From contig CAZCTC010000010.1 of NCBI GenBank assembly GCA_964501335.1, positions 62,001 through 126,000 on the forward strand: a stretch of DNA of 64,000 bases. The letters run 5' to 3'. Numbering within the stretch: the stretch's first letter is position 1; the number at the start of each line of letters is the position of its first letter. The notes beneath the pieces are model-generated. The model was not told the DNA's origin, made no database searches, and worked only from the letters and a program-made list of their open reading frames with translations. Positions 1 through 8,160 of this stretch are shown piece by piece. Source of the DNA: CAZCTC01 sp964501335 (GTDB lineage: Bacteria; Chloroflexota; Anaerolineae; B4-G1; SLSP01). The position numbers and the translations under genes are program-made.

Positions 1-42
1 ACCCGGGACGGCAAAGTTCGATTATGGACGGTATTGGGATAA
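1..42 (+). CDS. C-terminal end of a WD40-repeat protein (partial)
   Basis: Reading from base 1 gives TRDGKVRLWTVLG and a TAA stop at 40-42. DGKVRLW is the classic end of a WD40 blade (family consensus DGTVRLWD). Only 13 residues are visible, so the size and other domains are unknown. It ends 16 bp before the LRR gene on the same strand, so the operon probably starts upstream of this window. WD40 and LRR proteins both act as protein-protein scaffolds, which fits the kinase module downstream. Confidence 0.6.
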   Translation, partial: TRDGKVRLWTVLG

Positions 43-58
43 AAGGAAGCTCAAAGAG

Positions 59-1117
59 ATGGACGATCGCCCACGCCACAAACTTCGTGAACTGGTGCAG
101 CAATATGGCCGGGAGATCGCTCAGGATGCTCAGCGCTGCCGCGGTCTGCTGATGGATTTCTGCGGGGGCTCTCCTCGAGAAATTTTTGTATTGGTGAGTG
201 CGGTGGAAGAGAAGGCAACAGCGGAATTGCTGTCGCTGCCGCCGGGAGCGCCTCCCGCTGTGATTTTGCGACGGTTGACGCAGCGGTTGGTGGAGCGGCG
301 CGCCATTTCTGAAGATGCGGCGCAGTGGTCGATTGAATCGTGGGCGCTGGCCCTGGATATCGAAGGGGTCTCCGAGGCAGCGGCGAAGACCCGCCCGCTG
401 GGTGAGCTTGAAGCCCGGGAACCGGTGTCGGCCGGGGGGAAAGTTCAGGCGGCTGAGTCCCCTAACGGCAAGGTTTTTGTCTCCTCTTTGCCGGTGGTGG
501 TTTGGGGCTGGTCGCGGTTGGGAATCCGTTGGGGGTGGATGCAATTGGGGACCACGCCGGGTGTGGTGCCGATTCCGGTGGGCTATGATCTGGGTTTTTC
601 CTGTCAGGTGAACGATGCTAATTTGGCGGTGCTGGCGCCGCAGTTTGCTGCGTGTGGCAGGGTGCTGTCGTTGACGTTGATGGGGAGTTCGATTACCGCC
701 CGAGGATTGACGGCTCTGGAATCTCTTCCCTCATTGACGGCCCTGGATCTGGCGCGGTGTGAGCGGTTGAGCGATCGGTCGCTGGAGCGATTGAAGGTTT
801 TGCCCCGATTGGAGCGTTTGAACCTGGCGGGGACGGTGATTTCCGATGCGGGGGTGAAGGCGCTGGTGCGGTTAGGAAATTTGAGCAACCTTAACCTTTC
901 GGGATGCGGCATCACGGATTTGGGTGTGACGTATTTGCGGAAGGTGGTCAATCTGACCCATTTGAATCTGGAGGATTGCCGGCAGGTGTCGGATGCCGGG
1001 GTGCTGGCGCTGCGGGGGATGGAGCATTTGACGACGATGAATTTGCGGGGGTGTGTGCGGGTGACGCGGGCTGCCATTATGGAGCTGCGCCGGCAAAATG
1101 TGGATGTATTGGTGTAA
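59..1117 (+). CDS. Leucine-rich repeat protein with N-terminal helical adaptor-like domain
   Basis: Probably a cytoplasmic scaffold. Residues about 5-100 form a helical region (KLRELVQQYGREIAQD, RCRGLLMDFCGG, SIESWALAL) of the kind often fused to bacterial signalling kinases and their partners. Residues about 202-350 are at least five LRRs of the Cys-containing type, with repeated L-x-x-L-x-L-x-x-C and ITD-x-G-V. No signal peptide; residues 141-155 are mildly hydrophobic but not a convincing membrane segment. The ATG at 59 follows AAGGAAG at 43-49. Next to a WD40 protein upstream and a kinase downstream, it may recruit phosphorylation partners. The domain assignment is by eye; the specific role is inference. 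Confidence 0.8.
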   Translation: MDDRPRHKLRELVQQYGREIAQDAQRCRGLLMDFCGGSPREIFVLVSAVEEKATAELLSLPPGAPPAVILRRLTQRLVERRAISEDAAQWSIESWALALDIEGVSEAAAKTRPLGELEAREPVSAGGKVQAAESPNGKVFVSSLPVVVWGWSRLGIRWGWMQLGTTPGVVPIPVGYDLGFSCQVNDANLAVLAPQFAACGRVLSLTLMGSSITARGLTALESLPSLTALDLARCERLSDRSLERLKVLPRLERLNLAGTVISDAGVKALVRLGNLSNLNLSGCGITDLGVTYLRKVVNLTHLNLEDCRQVSDAGVLALRGMEHLTTMNLRGCVRVTRAAIMELRRQNVDVLV

Positions 1118-1131
1118 GTTTTTTTGCCCAT

Positions 1132-1173
1132 GTCGGGCGCCCACGTAGGGGCGCCCCTACGTGGGCGCCCGAC
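1132..1173. repeat. Perfect 42-bp palindrome (two 21-bp arms, no loop)
   Basis: Bases 1132-1152 are the exact reverse complement of 1153-1173. The arm starts GTCGGGCGCCCACGTAGGGG. It sits between the LRR gene and the zinc-ribbon gene in an otherwise compact operon. A related, imperfect version is at 10951-11022. GC-rich 'GTAGGGGC' repeats of this type occur widely in environmental bacteria. It could be an RNA hairpin or a mobile palindromic repeat; there is no T-tract, so it is not a standard terminator. Confidence 0.85.
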
Positions 1174-1220
1174 TTTATTGAGGAGTTGGCGATAGCTTTC
1201 TTATTCAAAAAGGGGGAGTT

Positions 1221-1577
1221 ATGGATCAACGACCGAATGTGGTGATTGTGTTGGCCCGGTGCGGTAAAGAGAAGAAATCTTTCGGGCTGCGGTTTGAGGA
1301 GACGACGCCGGGAACCTGGACGGCCGATTGGGCCTTTGCGATTCCAGAGGCTCAGGCGCAACGGGAAGGCTACGATCTGGGGGAGATCAAAGGTAATTTT
1401 GCCTTTGCTTCGACCTATCCGGGATGCCCGCATTGTGGGGGGCAGTCGGTCTTAAAATGTAGCTGTGGGAAGGTTTCCTGTTGGGATGGACAGCAGAAGA
1501 AGATCATCTGTCCCTGGTGTGGGGCGCAGGGTGAGATCAAAGGCAAAGTGGACAGCCTGCGTTCCGGCGGCGTTTAA
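1221..1577 (+). CDS. TerY-C-like zinc-ribbon protein
   Basis: Small cytoplasmic metal-binding protein of 118 residues. Residues 1-65 resemble the beta-rich N-terminal part of TerY-C domains; residues 69-100 hold a dense zinc site (C69-x2-C72, C80-x-C82, C87, C97-x2-C100). TerY-C domains normally sit at the C-terminus of TerY-type VWA proteins in tellurite/stress kinase-phosphatase modules; here the domain stands alone. It precedes the kinase gene by 61 bp. The start follows GGGGGAG at 1211-1217. It probably bridges kinase and VWA partners (inference). Confidence 0.8.
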   Translation: MDQRPNVVIVLARCGKEKKSFGLRFEETTPGTWTADWAFAIPEAQAQREGYDLGEIKGNFAFASTYPGCPHCGGQSVLKCSCGKVSCWDGQQKKIICPWCGAQGEIKGKVDSLRSGGV

Positions 1578-1638
1578 ATTTGTGTTGTTCTCGGTCCGGG
1601 GAACCGGGCTGAGTGGATAGGAATTTTTATGGGAGGCG

Positions 1639-2958
1639 ATGATGAACCAAATCCTTAAAATCGGACAGATTGTACAGACGGAGTCCGGCGTACCTTGCAA
1701 AGTGGAGACTTTCCTGGGCGGTGGCGGTCAGGGGGAAGTCTACAAAGCTGACTTGAGCGGTAAGTCGATTGCGCTCAAGTGGTATTACCCGGCCCAGGCA
1801 ACTCCGGAGCAATATGCGGCGTTGGCCCGGTTGGTGAAGATGGGGCCACCCACCAATTTGTTCCTCTGGCCGTTGGAGCTGACCAAGGCAGCGGATACCC
1901 CGGGATTCGGCTACATCATGCCACTGCGGGAATCGCGTTTTAAGGGGATTGTGGATCTGATGAAGCGGCGGATCGAGCCGACGTTCCGGGCGCTGGCGAC
2001 GGCCGGCTTTGAACTGTCGGACAGCTATCTGGATCTGCATGCCAAGGGGATGTGCTATCGGGACATCTCGTTCGGCAACGTTTTCTTCGATCCGACGAAC
2101 GGCGATACCCTGATCTGCGACAACGACAATGTGGCCGTAGACAACCAGGAGCACTCCGGGGTGTTGGGGACGCCGCGGTTTATGGCGCCCGAAATTGTGC
2201 GAGGGGAGGCGAAGCCCAGCACGCAGACGGATCTTTTCTCGCTGGCGGTTTTGTTGTTCTACATGTTGATGGTCCACCATCCATTGGAAGGCAAGAAGGA
2301 GAGCGAGATCCGCTGTCTGGATCTGCCGGCGATGAATAAGTTGTACGGTTCCGAACCGATTTTCATCTACGATCCCAACGACGACAGCAATCGGCCGGTG
2401 CCGGGGGTGCATGACAATGTGCTGGCTTTCTGGCCGCTCTATCCGTCGTTCCTGCGCGATCTTTTTATCAAGGCGTTCACGGTGGGGTTGAAAGATCCGC
2501 TGGCGCGGGTGCGTGAGAGTGAGTGGCGGTCGACGATGGTACGGCTACGCGATTCAATCTATTATTGCGCGAACTGCAATGCCGAGAATTTCTACGATGT
2601 AGAAGCGATGAAGGCTTCCGGCGGCAACCCCGGCAAGTGCTGGTCGTGCGGTAAGGATCTCGTGCTGACGCCCCGGTTGAAGCTGGATCGGGATATTGTC
2701 ATGTTGAACCATGATACGAAGCTCTATCCGCACCATGTGGATACGCAACGGCTGTACGATTTCACTCAGGCGCAGGCTGAGGTGAATCGCCATCCGACCA
2801 ATCCCAATATCTGGGGGTTAAAGAATCTCAGCCAGGAGAAATGGGTGATCACTACGCCGGACGGCACCGTGAAAGATGTTGATCCGGGGCGCAGTGTGAC
2901 GTTGACTGTGGGAACACGGATCAATTTCGGTAAACGTGAGGGAGAGATCAGAGTCTAA
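1639..2958 (+). CDS. Atypical Hanks-type Ser/Thr protein kinase with zinc knuckle and FHA-like tail (TerY-P type)
   Basis: Predicted cytoplasmic protein kinase, 439 residues. Gly-rich loop GGGGQGEVY (27-35), ATP lysine K47 in ALKWY, catalytic loop YRDISFGN (140-147, D142 and N147), APE motif (183-185). Two features are unusual: the usual catalytic-loop Lys is Ser (RDIS), and DFG reads DND (161-163). A C310-x2-C313...C334-x2-C337 zinc knuckle follows, then an FHA-like beta domain (about 370-439, with WGLKNLS and INFGKREGEI). This architecture matches kinases of TerY-VWA/PP2C/kinase triads; no PP2C is in the window. GGGAGGCG precedes two in-frame ATGs (1639, 1642). Confidence 0.88.
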   Translation: MMNQILKIGQIVQTESGVPCKVETFLGGGGQGEVYKADLSGKSIALKWYYPAQATPEQYAALARLVKMGPPTNLFLWPLELTKAADTPGFGYIMPLRESRFKGIVDLMKRRIEPTFRALATAGFELSDSYLDLHAKGMCYRDISFGNVFFDPTNGDTLICDNDNVAVDNQEHSGVLGTPRFMAPEIVRGEAKPSTQTDLFSLAVLLFYMLMVHHPLEGKKESEIRCLDLPAMNKLYGSEPIFIYDPNDDSNRPVPGVHDNVLAFWPLYPSFLRDLFIKAFTVGLKDPLARVRESEWRSTMVRLRDSIYYCANCNAENFYDVEAMKASGGNPGKCWSCGKDLVLTPRLKLDRDIVMLNHDTKLYPHHVDTQRLYDFTQAQAEVNRHPTNPNIWGLKNLSQEKWVITTPDGTVKDVDPGRSVTLTVGTRINFGKREGEIRV

Positions 2959-2995
2959 CGGAAAACGTTAGAGCGTTTCAACGTTAAGGAGAAGC

Positions 2996-4282
2996 ATGAA
3001 TCGTACCCGTTGGATTTTTGTAGGCATTGTGGCGCTGGCATTGTTGATTATTGGAGGATCGGTGTTGGTGCAGATGCTTTCGGGAGGCACCCCGGGGACT
3101 ACGGTTCCGGGCACGACGCCTCAGGCGATTGCAACTGTTGAACAACCCGATGCGGTGACGGTGCGGGTCCTGACGGCCCTGCCGGTAGAGCCCTGGGTGC
3201 GCCAGGCGGCTGAGAAATTCAACGCCAGCAACCCGACTGTGGACGGCAGTACCACGACGATCAAGGTCGAAGTGGTGGGGATGGATGGGCTTTCGGCGTT
3301 GGGGCGCTGGGACAGCAATGATTTCGGGGCGCTGCCGGCGGACAAGCGACCGGAGGATCTGACGGCTGAGGAAAAGGCGGCGCTGGCGAAATTCCCCACC
3401 GTCTGGATTCCCGATAACCGTTATCTGGTGGAACTGGCCAATGCTTCATACAAGGAGCGGTTGGGCCGGGATGTTTTCCTGACCGATGGTGAGTACCGGG
3501 CCAAGCCCATTGCGATCAGCCTCTTTACCTGGGGCATTTATGAGAGTCGGGCGAAGGTCTTGCAGGGCCATTTTGGGGACATCACCTGGGGTACCATCCA
3601 CGATGCGGCGATCGCGCCGGGCGGCTGGCCGGAACTGGGCGGGGATGCGGGATGGGGCTACTTCAAACTGGTGGTTCCCAATCCCAGCAAGAATGTGGGC
3701 GGTCTTTCGGCCATGGTGGCGGCAGCCGGTGAGTATTATAGCCGGACGGAGATCACCGTCCAGGATACGACCGACGCCGGTTTCCAGAAATGGCTGAAGG
3801 AATTGATGAGCTCGGGCACGGCCGTGGGGAGCGCCAGTGCCTATACTGCGCAAGATTTTGCGTTGTTTGGGTACAGCGTGGGCGACGGCGGTCAGTTGCT
3901 GGAGAGCGATCTGTTGCAAAATATGGAAGGGATTGTGACGCGCTGGGAAGATCCCCTGCGGCTCTATTATCCTCGTTATGTGACCTGGTTTGACTTCCCG
4001 TTTACCGTCTGGATGGGGCCGGAGACTTCGGCGGTGGAAAAGAATGCCGCGTTGCAGTTTGAGCGCTATCTGTTGGCCGATGAGCAGCAGAAGGCGGCGC
4101 TGGCCTATGGTTTACGCCCGGCGAATCCTGCCATTCCCCTGGATGCCACTCCGGAAAGCCTTTTCAGCAAATGGAAGGACCGGGGAGTTCAGATGGTGGT
4201 GCCGAGAGCCGACGCGATGCGCAGTCCCAACCGCGATGTGTTGCTGGCGATGCTGCGTTGGTTCGAACTGAACGTGAAGTAA
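2996..4282 (+). CDS. Membrane-anchored extracellular solute-binding-like protein
   Basis: 428 residues with one N-terminal membrane segment (about 7-27: WIFVGIVALALLIIGGSVLV), a Gly/Thr/Pro linker (28-46), then a periplasmic-binding-protein-like domain (VTVRVLTALPVEPWVRQAAEKF onward) of the family-1/11 ABC substrate-binding type. It has no lipobox Cys and no transporter genes nearby, so a sensory role is more likely than uptake. The ATG follows AAGGAGAAGC. Spacing to both neighbours is short (37 bp before, 15 bp after). The ligand is unknown. Confidence 0.75.
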   Translation: MNRTRWIFVGIVALALLIIGGSVLVQMLSGGTPGTTVPGTTPQAIATVEQPDAVTVRVLTALPVEPWVRQAAEKFNASNPTVDGSTTTIKVEVVGMDGLSALGRWDSNDFGALPADKRPEDLTAEEKAALAKFPTVWIPDNRYLVELANASYKERLGRDVFLTDGEYRAKPIAISLFTWGIYESRAKVLQGHFGDITWGTIHDAAIAPGGWPELGGDAGWGYFKLVVPNPSKNVGGLSAMVAAAGEYYSRTEITVQDTTDAGFQKWLKELMSSGTAVGSASAYTAQDFALFGYSVGDGGQLLESDLLQNMEGIVTRWEDPLRLYYPRYVTWFDFPFTVWMGPETSAVEKNAALQFERYLLADEQQKAALAYGLRPANPAIPLDATPESLFSKWKDRGVQMVVPRADAMRSPNRDVLLAMLRWFELNVK

Positions 4283-4297
4283 CGAGGTGATGTCATC

Positions 4298-6094
4298 ATG
4301 GTGAATGAGACACGCAGGTACGAGACTCCTCCCAAGGAGCCCAGCGGAAGTCTGGTGCCCTGGGCGGTTCTCATCGCGGGGGCGGTGGTGTTGCTCTGTG
4401 TCTGCGGCGGCATGGCGCTTCTTTTTAATTTCGGTTCGAGTGCCTGGAATGCTCTGCAAACTGCAGGGGCCGATAATACGCCGACTCCGGTGGGGCAAAG
4501 CTGGTCGACGGAAAGTGCCGAGCTGACGGTGGCTGTGGCGCCGGGAATGGCTCCGACTTTTCAGAAGCTGGCGGACGATTTCAACGCTCAGCAGAATAAG
4601 ACGCCGGACGGGGAAGTGATGACCGTCAAAGTCGTCGTGCTGGCGCCCGATCAGATGGTGGAGCAGAGTGTGGACAGGCCGGCTTTCCAGGCCGTGGCGC
4701 CCGACAGCAGTATCTGGCTGGCGCGGATCGAGCAGCGCTGGATCGCTACGCAGGGATTGACCGACACGGCTGAAAGTTCGCTGATCCCGATCAGCGATCG
4801 GCGGGTGGGGATGCCGGTGCGCTATGCGGTAAGCCCGGTGGTGATTGCGGCCTGGGAAGAGGTGGCGCGGGAGTTGGGCTGGCCGGAGACGGTGGGCTGG
4901 CGGCGGATTCAGCAGCGAGCCACCGAAGATCCCAATTTCAAGTGGAACCATCCGAGCACCGGTCAGGCGAGCGGTCTGTTGGCGACGCTGGCGGAATTCT
5001 ATGCCGGCGCCGGGGTGACGCGCGATTTGACGGCGGAACTGGCGCAGAAGCAGGAGACGCTGGACTATGTGCGCGCGGTGGAAGGGACCATCCGTTTCTA
5101 CGGCGAAGGCGAGAGCGTCATCATCGAGCATCTGGAGTCGGAAGGCCGGGGATTCCTGGATGCCTTTGCGACTCAGGAGCAGGTGGTGCTGGCCTGGAAT
5201 CAGAAGCACCCCGATCAGAAGCTGGTGGCGATCTATCCGGCGGAAGGGACCTTGTGGACCGACCATCCGCTGGCGCTGTTGGAGCTGGGGGCGGAGGGTG
5301 AGACGCGGGTAAGCGACAACCAGCGTTTGACTTTCCAGGAACTGGCGGCCTATCTTACCTCGGTGGATGTGCAGAAGCAGTTGCTGGCGGCGGGGTATCG
5401 GCCGGCCGATCTGAGCCTGCGGCTCGACGGCGAGGGCAGTCCCTTTGCCGGCACCAATGCGGTGGACTGGCGGCAGCCGCAGACGACCTTGCAGATCCCG
5501 GGGCCGGATGTCGTCGATGTGGTGATGAATGTCTGGTGGTATACCAAGCGGCCGACCAATGTCATTCTGGTGGTCGATACCAGCGGCAGTATGGAAGGTA
5601 ACAAGATCGCCCGGACCCGTGAGGCGTTGTTGGCTTTTGTGAATCAGATTCAAGGGCCGCGGGACCGGGTGGGCATTCTGGAATTCAGCAATGAGATCAA
5701 GCTGGAAGTGCCGTTGACGGAGATGACGGCGGAGAATCGTGAGCGGCTGTCACAGCAGATCTCGAATATGCGGTCCGACGGGGACACGGCGATGATCGAT
5801 GCCGTGTTGCGGGCGCGTCAGACCCTGGAAGAGAGCGGGGATCCCGAAGCGATCAATGCGATTGTGGTGATGACCGACGGGCAGGAGAATTCCAGCCGCG
5901 CCGACTTGAACGATCTTCAGACGGCTTTTGGTGCCAATCAGGAAAAGCGGGTGGTGATCTTTACGATTGCTTTCGGCAGCGATGCCGATGAGAAATTGTT
6001 GAAGAATATCGCCGAATTGGGCGACGGGCAGTTCCGTCGGGCCACTGAGATGGATATCCAAGAGCTGTACAAGGTCATTTCGACTTACTTCTAA
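4298..6094 (+). CDS. Solute-binding and VWA domain fusion protein, membrane anchored
   Basis: 598 residues. A hydrophobic anchor at about 18-45 is followed by a solute-binding-like domain (about 70-400: LTVAVAPGMAPTFQKLADDFN, LPIS-type hinge sequences) and a C-terminal VWA domain (421-598). The VWA carries a full MIDAS: DTSGSM (427-432), the Thr in DGDTAM, and Asp in VVMTDGQENSS. This architecture is known in actinobacteria and Chloroflexota as 'substrate-binding and VWA domain' proteins. Its extracellular half resembles the preceding gene product, suggesting a duplicated receptor. The ATG follows GAGGTGATG. It overlaps the next possible start by one base. Confidence 0.85.
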   Translation: MVNETRRYETPPKEPSGSLVPWAVLIAGAVVLLCVCGGMALLFNFGSSAWNALQTAGADNTPTPVGQSWSTESAELTVAVAPGMAPTFQKLADDFNAQQNKTPDGEVMTVKVVVLAPDQMVEQSVDRPAFQAVAPDSSIWLARIEQRWIATQGLTDTAESSLIPISDRRVGMPVRYAVSPVVIAAWEEVARELGWPETVGWRRIQQRATEDPNFKWNHPSTGQASGLLATLAEFYAGAGVTRDLTAELAQKQETLDYVRAVEGTIRFYGEGESVIIEHLESEGRGFLDAFATQEQVVLAWNQKHPDQKLVAIYPAEGTLWTDHPLALLELGAEGETRVSDNQRLTFQELAAYLTSVDVQKQLLAAGYRPADLSLRLDGEGSPFAGTNAVDWRQPQTTLQIPGPDVVDVVMNVWWYTKRPTNVILVVDTSGSMEGNKIARTREALLAFVNQIQGPRDRVGILEFSNEIKLEVPLTEMTAENRERLSQQISNMRSDGDTAMIDAVLRARQTLEESGDPEAINAIVVMTDGQENSSRADLNDLQTAFGANQEKRVVIFTIAFGSDADEKLLKNIAELGDGQFRRATEMDIQELYKVISTYF

Positions 6095-6108
6095 TGACCG
6101 GAGGGTCG

Positions 6109-6939
6109 ATGGCTTCCAATCGGGCCGCAGCAGTCAAAAAAGCACAGGGGGTGGCGATTCAGTATGCCTTCTTCCGTTGGGAGAGCGCGCTGGTGCTGGC
6201 CGGGACGTTGGTGGTGACCTTTTTCTTTTGGAACAATGCGAGTTCGCCGCTGCCTTCCTGGGGCTGGCCCGTGATAGGAGCGCTGGCGCTGGCTGCGTTG
6301 GTCTATTCCAGCCTGACCGATCCGGATACCAATGCGCGGTTGCTGTGGGAGGTGCTGCAAGGGCCAGTGGATCCTAAGAAGATTCAGGAGTCGTCGTTAC
6401 GCGATTCGCTGCGGGAAGCGTTGACGTTGCAACAGCGTTTTGAACTCGAGGTTCAACGTCAAAAGAATGCGGCCGTGCGGAGCTGGTTGAATGAACGTGC
6501 CGAAGAGGTCGATAGCTGGACCCAGGCTTTTGCGGCGCTGATCTGGGATCTGGACCGCGACCGGCAGGATCCCCGGATGAAGGATGCGCAGCAACGGGCG
6601 GCGGAGGCGATCGAGACGGTGGTTTCACGCCGGCGCTTTGAGCGGAATCCGCAGGCGCAGCAGCGGCTGAATGAATCGATGGAAAAACTGGGCAAGCAAT
6701 GGGAAGCATTGCGCCAGCTGGGGGGCCATCTGGCCCGCGATGAGGCGCTGTTGATATCCAATCTGACAGTGCTGAAGGAACTTTCCGACCGGATCGTGGC
6801 CGTCGAAGCGGCAGACGTGGAAGGTGGGGCAGCCGATGCGCTGAGGATGAAACTGGTGGCGCAGATTCAAGATGTGGAGTCACGGCTGGCCAATCTGACA
6901 ACGCTGGTGGGAATGATAGATTTTGGAGGAGATGCCTGA
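6109..6939 (+). CDS. Two-TM membrane protein with long cytoplasmic coiled coil
   Basis: Unrecognised family. Starting at the ATG at 6109 behind GGAGGG (6100-6105) gives 276 residues; an in-frame ATG at 6094 overlaps the previous stop and has no ribosome-binding site. Two membrane segments (about 27-42 and 52-69) form a hairpin, followed by about 200 charged helical residues rich in Arg, Glu, Gln and Ala, predicted coiled coil. Located between two receptor-like genes, it may carry signal across the membrane or act as a structural adaptor (inference). Confidence 0.7.
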   Translation: MASNRAAAVKKAQGVAIQYAFFRWESALVLAGTLVVTFFFWNNASSPLPSWGWPVIGALALAALVYSSLTDPDTNARLLWEVLQGPVDPKKIQESSLRDSLREALTLQQRFELEVQRQKNAAVRSWLNERAEEVDSWTQAFAALIWDLDRDRQDPRMKDAQQRAAEAIETVVSRRRFERNPQAQQRLNESMEKLGKQWEALRQLGGHLARDEALLISNLTVLKELSDRIVAVEAADVEGGAADALRMKLVAQIQDVESRLANLTTLVGMIDFGGDA

Positions 6940-6942
6940 ACC

Positions 6943-8100
6943 ATGAAAAATAAGTTCCTGGCCCTGATTTTAATTGTCAGTCTGCTGCTGGCGGGCTGCA
7001 ATGGTGGCAAAAATACCCCCGGCACTTCGGGAACGACGCCGACCAAAGGCGATGTGCTGGTGTTTGTGGCAGTGCCGTTGAGCGGTTTCCAGGCCAACGG
7101 TGGTCAGACGGTGTTGGGGGGGGTCCGGTTGGCGGCCGAGGAGATCAATCGCTCCGGCGGTCTGCTGGGCTATCGTGTCGTCGTCCAGGCGCTGGATGAT
7201 GAGTCCGACAGCGATGTGGCGGTGGCGAACGTCGAGAAGATCAAAGAGGCGTTGCAGGGGAACGTCAAGGTGATCGCTGTGATCGGCCACCTGAACAGCG
7301 GTCAGACGCTGGCGGCGATGGAGCTTTACAAGGATCTGCCCTTGATTGTGATTACGCCGACGGCATCGGAGCAGAGTTTGACGCAGAAGGGGTATACCAA
7401 CTTCTTCCGGGTCAATGCGAGCGATGCGATCCAGGCGGCGGTGGATGCGCAGTTCCTGGCGGAAAAGCTGGGGGCCCGGCGTGTGGCGGTGGTTTTCAAC
7501 AATACGGAGTATGGTCGTGGTCTGGGGGCGCAGCTGACGGCGGCGCTGAAGTCCAAGGGGGCTGAGGCGGTGACGCAGATCGAGGTCGAGGAAGGTCAGA
7601 GCCATTATGAGAAAGAAGTGGCTGAAATCCAGGCCGCGAACCCGGATGCGATTTTCTACGCCGGTTATGAAATTGAGACGCCCTATCTGCGGGCGGCTTT
7701 GATCGGGGCCGGAGTGAAGGTGCCGATGCTGGCGAGCGACGGGGCTTTCCTTTCGGCGACGATCGATGAATCCAGTGGGACGGCGGAGGGGCTCTATGTG
7801 AGTGCTTTTGCGCCGAGCCCGAAGAATGTGGCCGATGCCAGCTGGTTCGCGGCCTATCAGGCGGTGGAGTATCGCAATCCCGAGACCTATTCGGTGAACG
7901 GGTATGTGGCGATGCAGGTGCTGGCGGCCGGTGTGAAGAATGCCAATTCGCTGGATTCCAAGGCGGTGGCGGCGGCGCTGCTCCAGAAGGGGATTCCGAC
8001 GTTGCTTTCGGAACTGAGTTACGATGCGAACGGCGATCTGAAGAATCCGCAGATCTGGATCTATCAGGTGAAGAACGAGGCGTTCGAGCAGGTGCAGTAG
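6943..8100 (+). CDS. LivK-like branched-chain amino-acid-type substrate-binding lipoprotein
   Basis: 385 residues with a clear lipoprotein signal (LLLAGC, lipid-modified C19), a short Gly/Thr linker, then a type-I periplasmic binding fold (Peripla_BP_6): VAVPLSGFQANGGQTVLGGV, AAEEINRSGGLLGY, VIGHLNSGQTLAAMELY and DAIFYAGYEIETPYLRAAL are typical. In Liv systems this protein delivers ligand to LivHMGF, but none of these genes is here. It starts 3 bp after the previous gene and is followed by an intrinsic terminator, so it is the last gene of the signalling operon. Confidence 0.88.
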   Translation: MKNKFLALILIVSLLLAGCNGGKNTPGTSGTTPTKGDVLVFVAVPLSGFQANGGQTVLGGVRLAAEEINRSGGLLGYRVVVQALDDESDSDVAVANVEKIKEALQGNVKVIAVIGHLNSGQTLAAMELYKDLPLIVITPTASEQSLTQKGYTNFFRVNASDAIQAAVDAQFLAEKLGARRVAVVFNNTEYGRGLGAQLTAALKSKGAEAVTQIEVEEGQSHYEKEVAEIQAANPDAIFYAGYEIETPYLRAALIGAGVKVPMLASDGAFLSATIDESSGTAEGLYVSAFAPSPKNVADASWFAAYQAVEYRNPETYSVNGYVAMQVLAAGVKNANSLDSKAVAAALLQKGIPTLLSELSYDANGDLKNPQIWIYQVKNEAFEQVQ

Positions 8101-8124
8101 CCGGCTGCGGGGTTAAGGATAAGG

Positions 8125-8156
8125 GGAGGCTCCTGAGAGGGGGCCTCCTTTTTTGT
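8125..8156 (+). terminator. Intrinsic terminator of the kinase/receptor operon
   Basis: GGAGGCTCC (8125-8133) pairs with GGGGCCTCC (8140-8148, one G-T wobble) around a 6-nt loop, followed directly by TTTTTTTT-type sequence to 8156. It lies 24 bp after the stop of the LivK-like gene and just before the end of the convergent hydrolase gene. Confidence 0.85.
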
Positions 8157-8160
8157 TTAT

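Noticed and set aside
1590..1614. Hairpin CTCGGTCCGG...CCGGGCTGAG before the kinase gene
   Set aside because: Two mismatches or wobbles and no T-tract; too weak to call a regulator.
4112..5653. Long open frame (513 codons) on the minus strand
   Set aside because: It is antisense to the well-supported solute-binding/VWA gene, rich in His, Arg, Gln and Pro, and has no domain; a codon-bias shadow.
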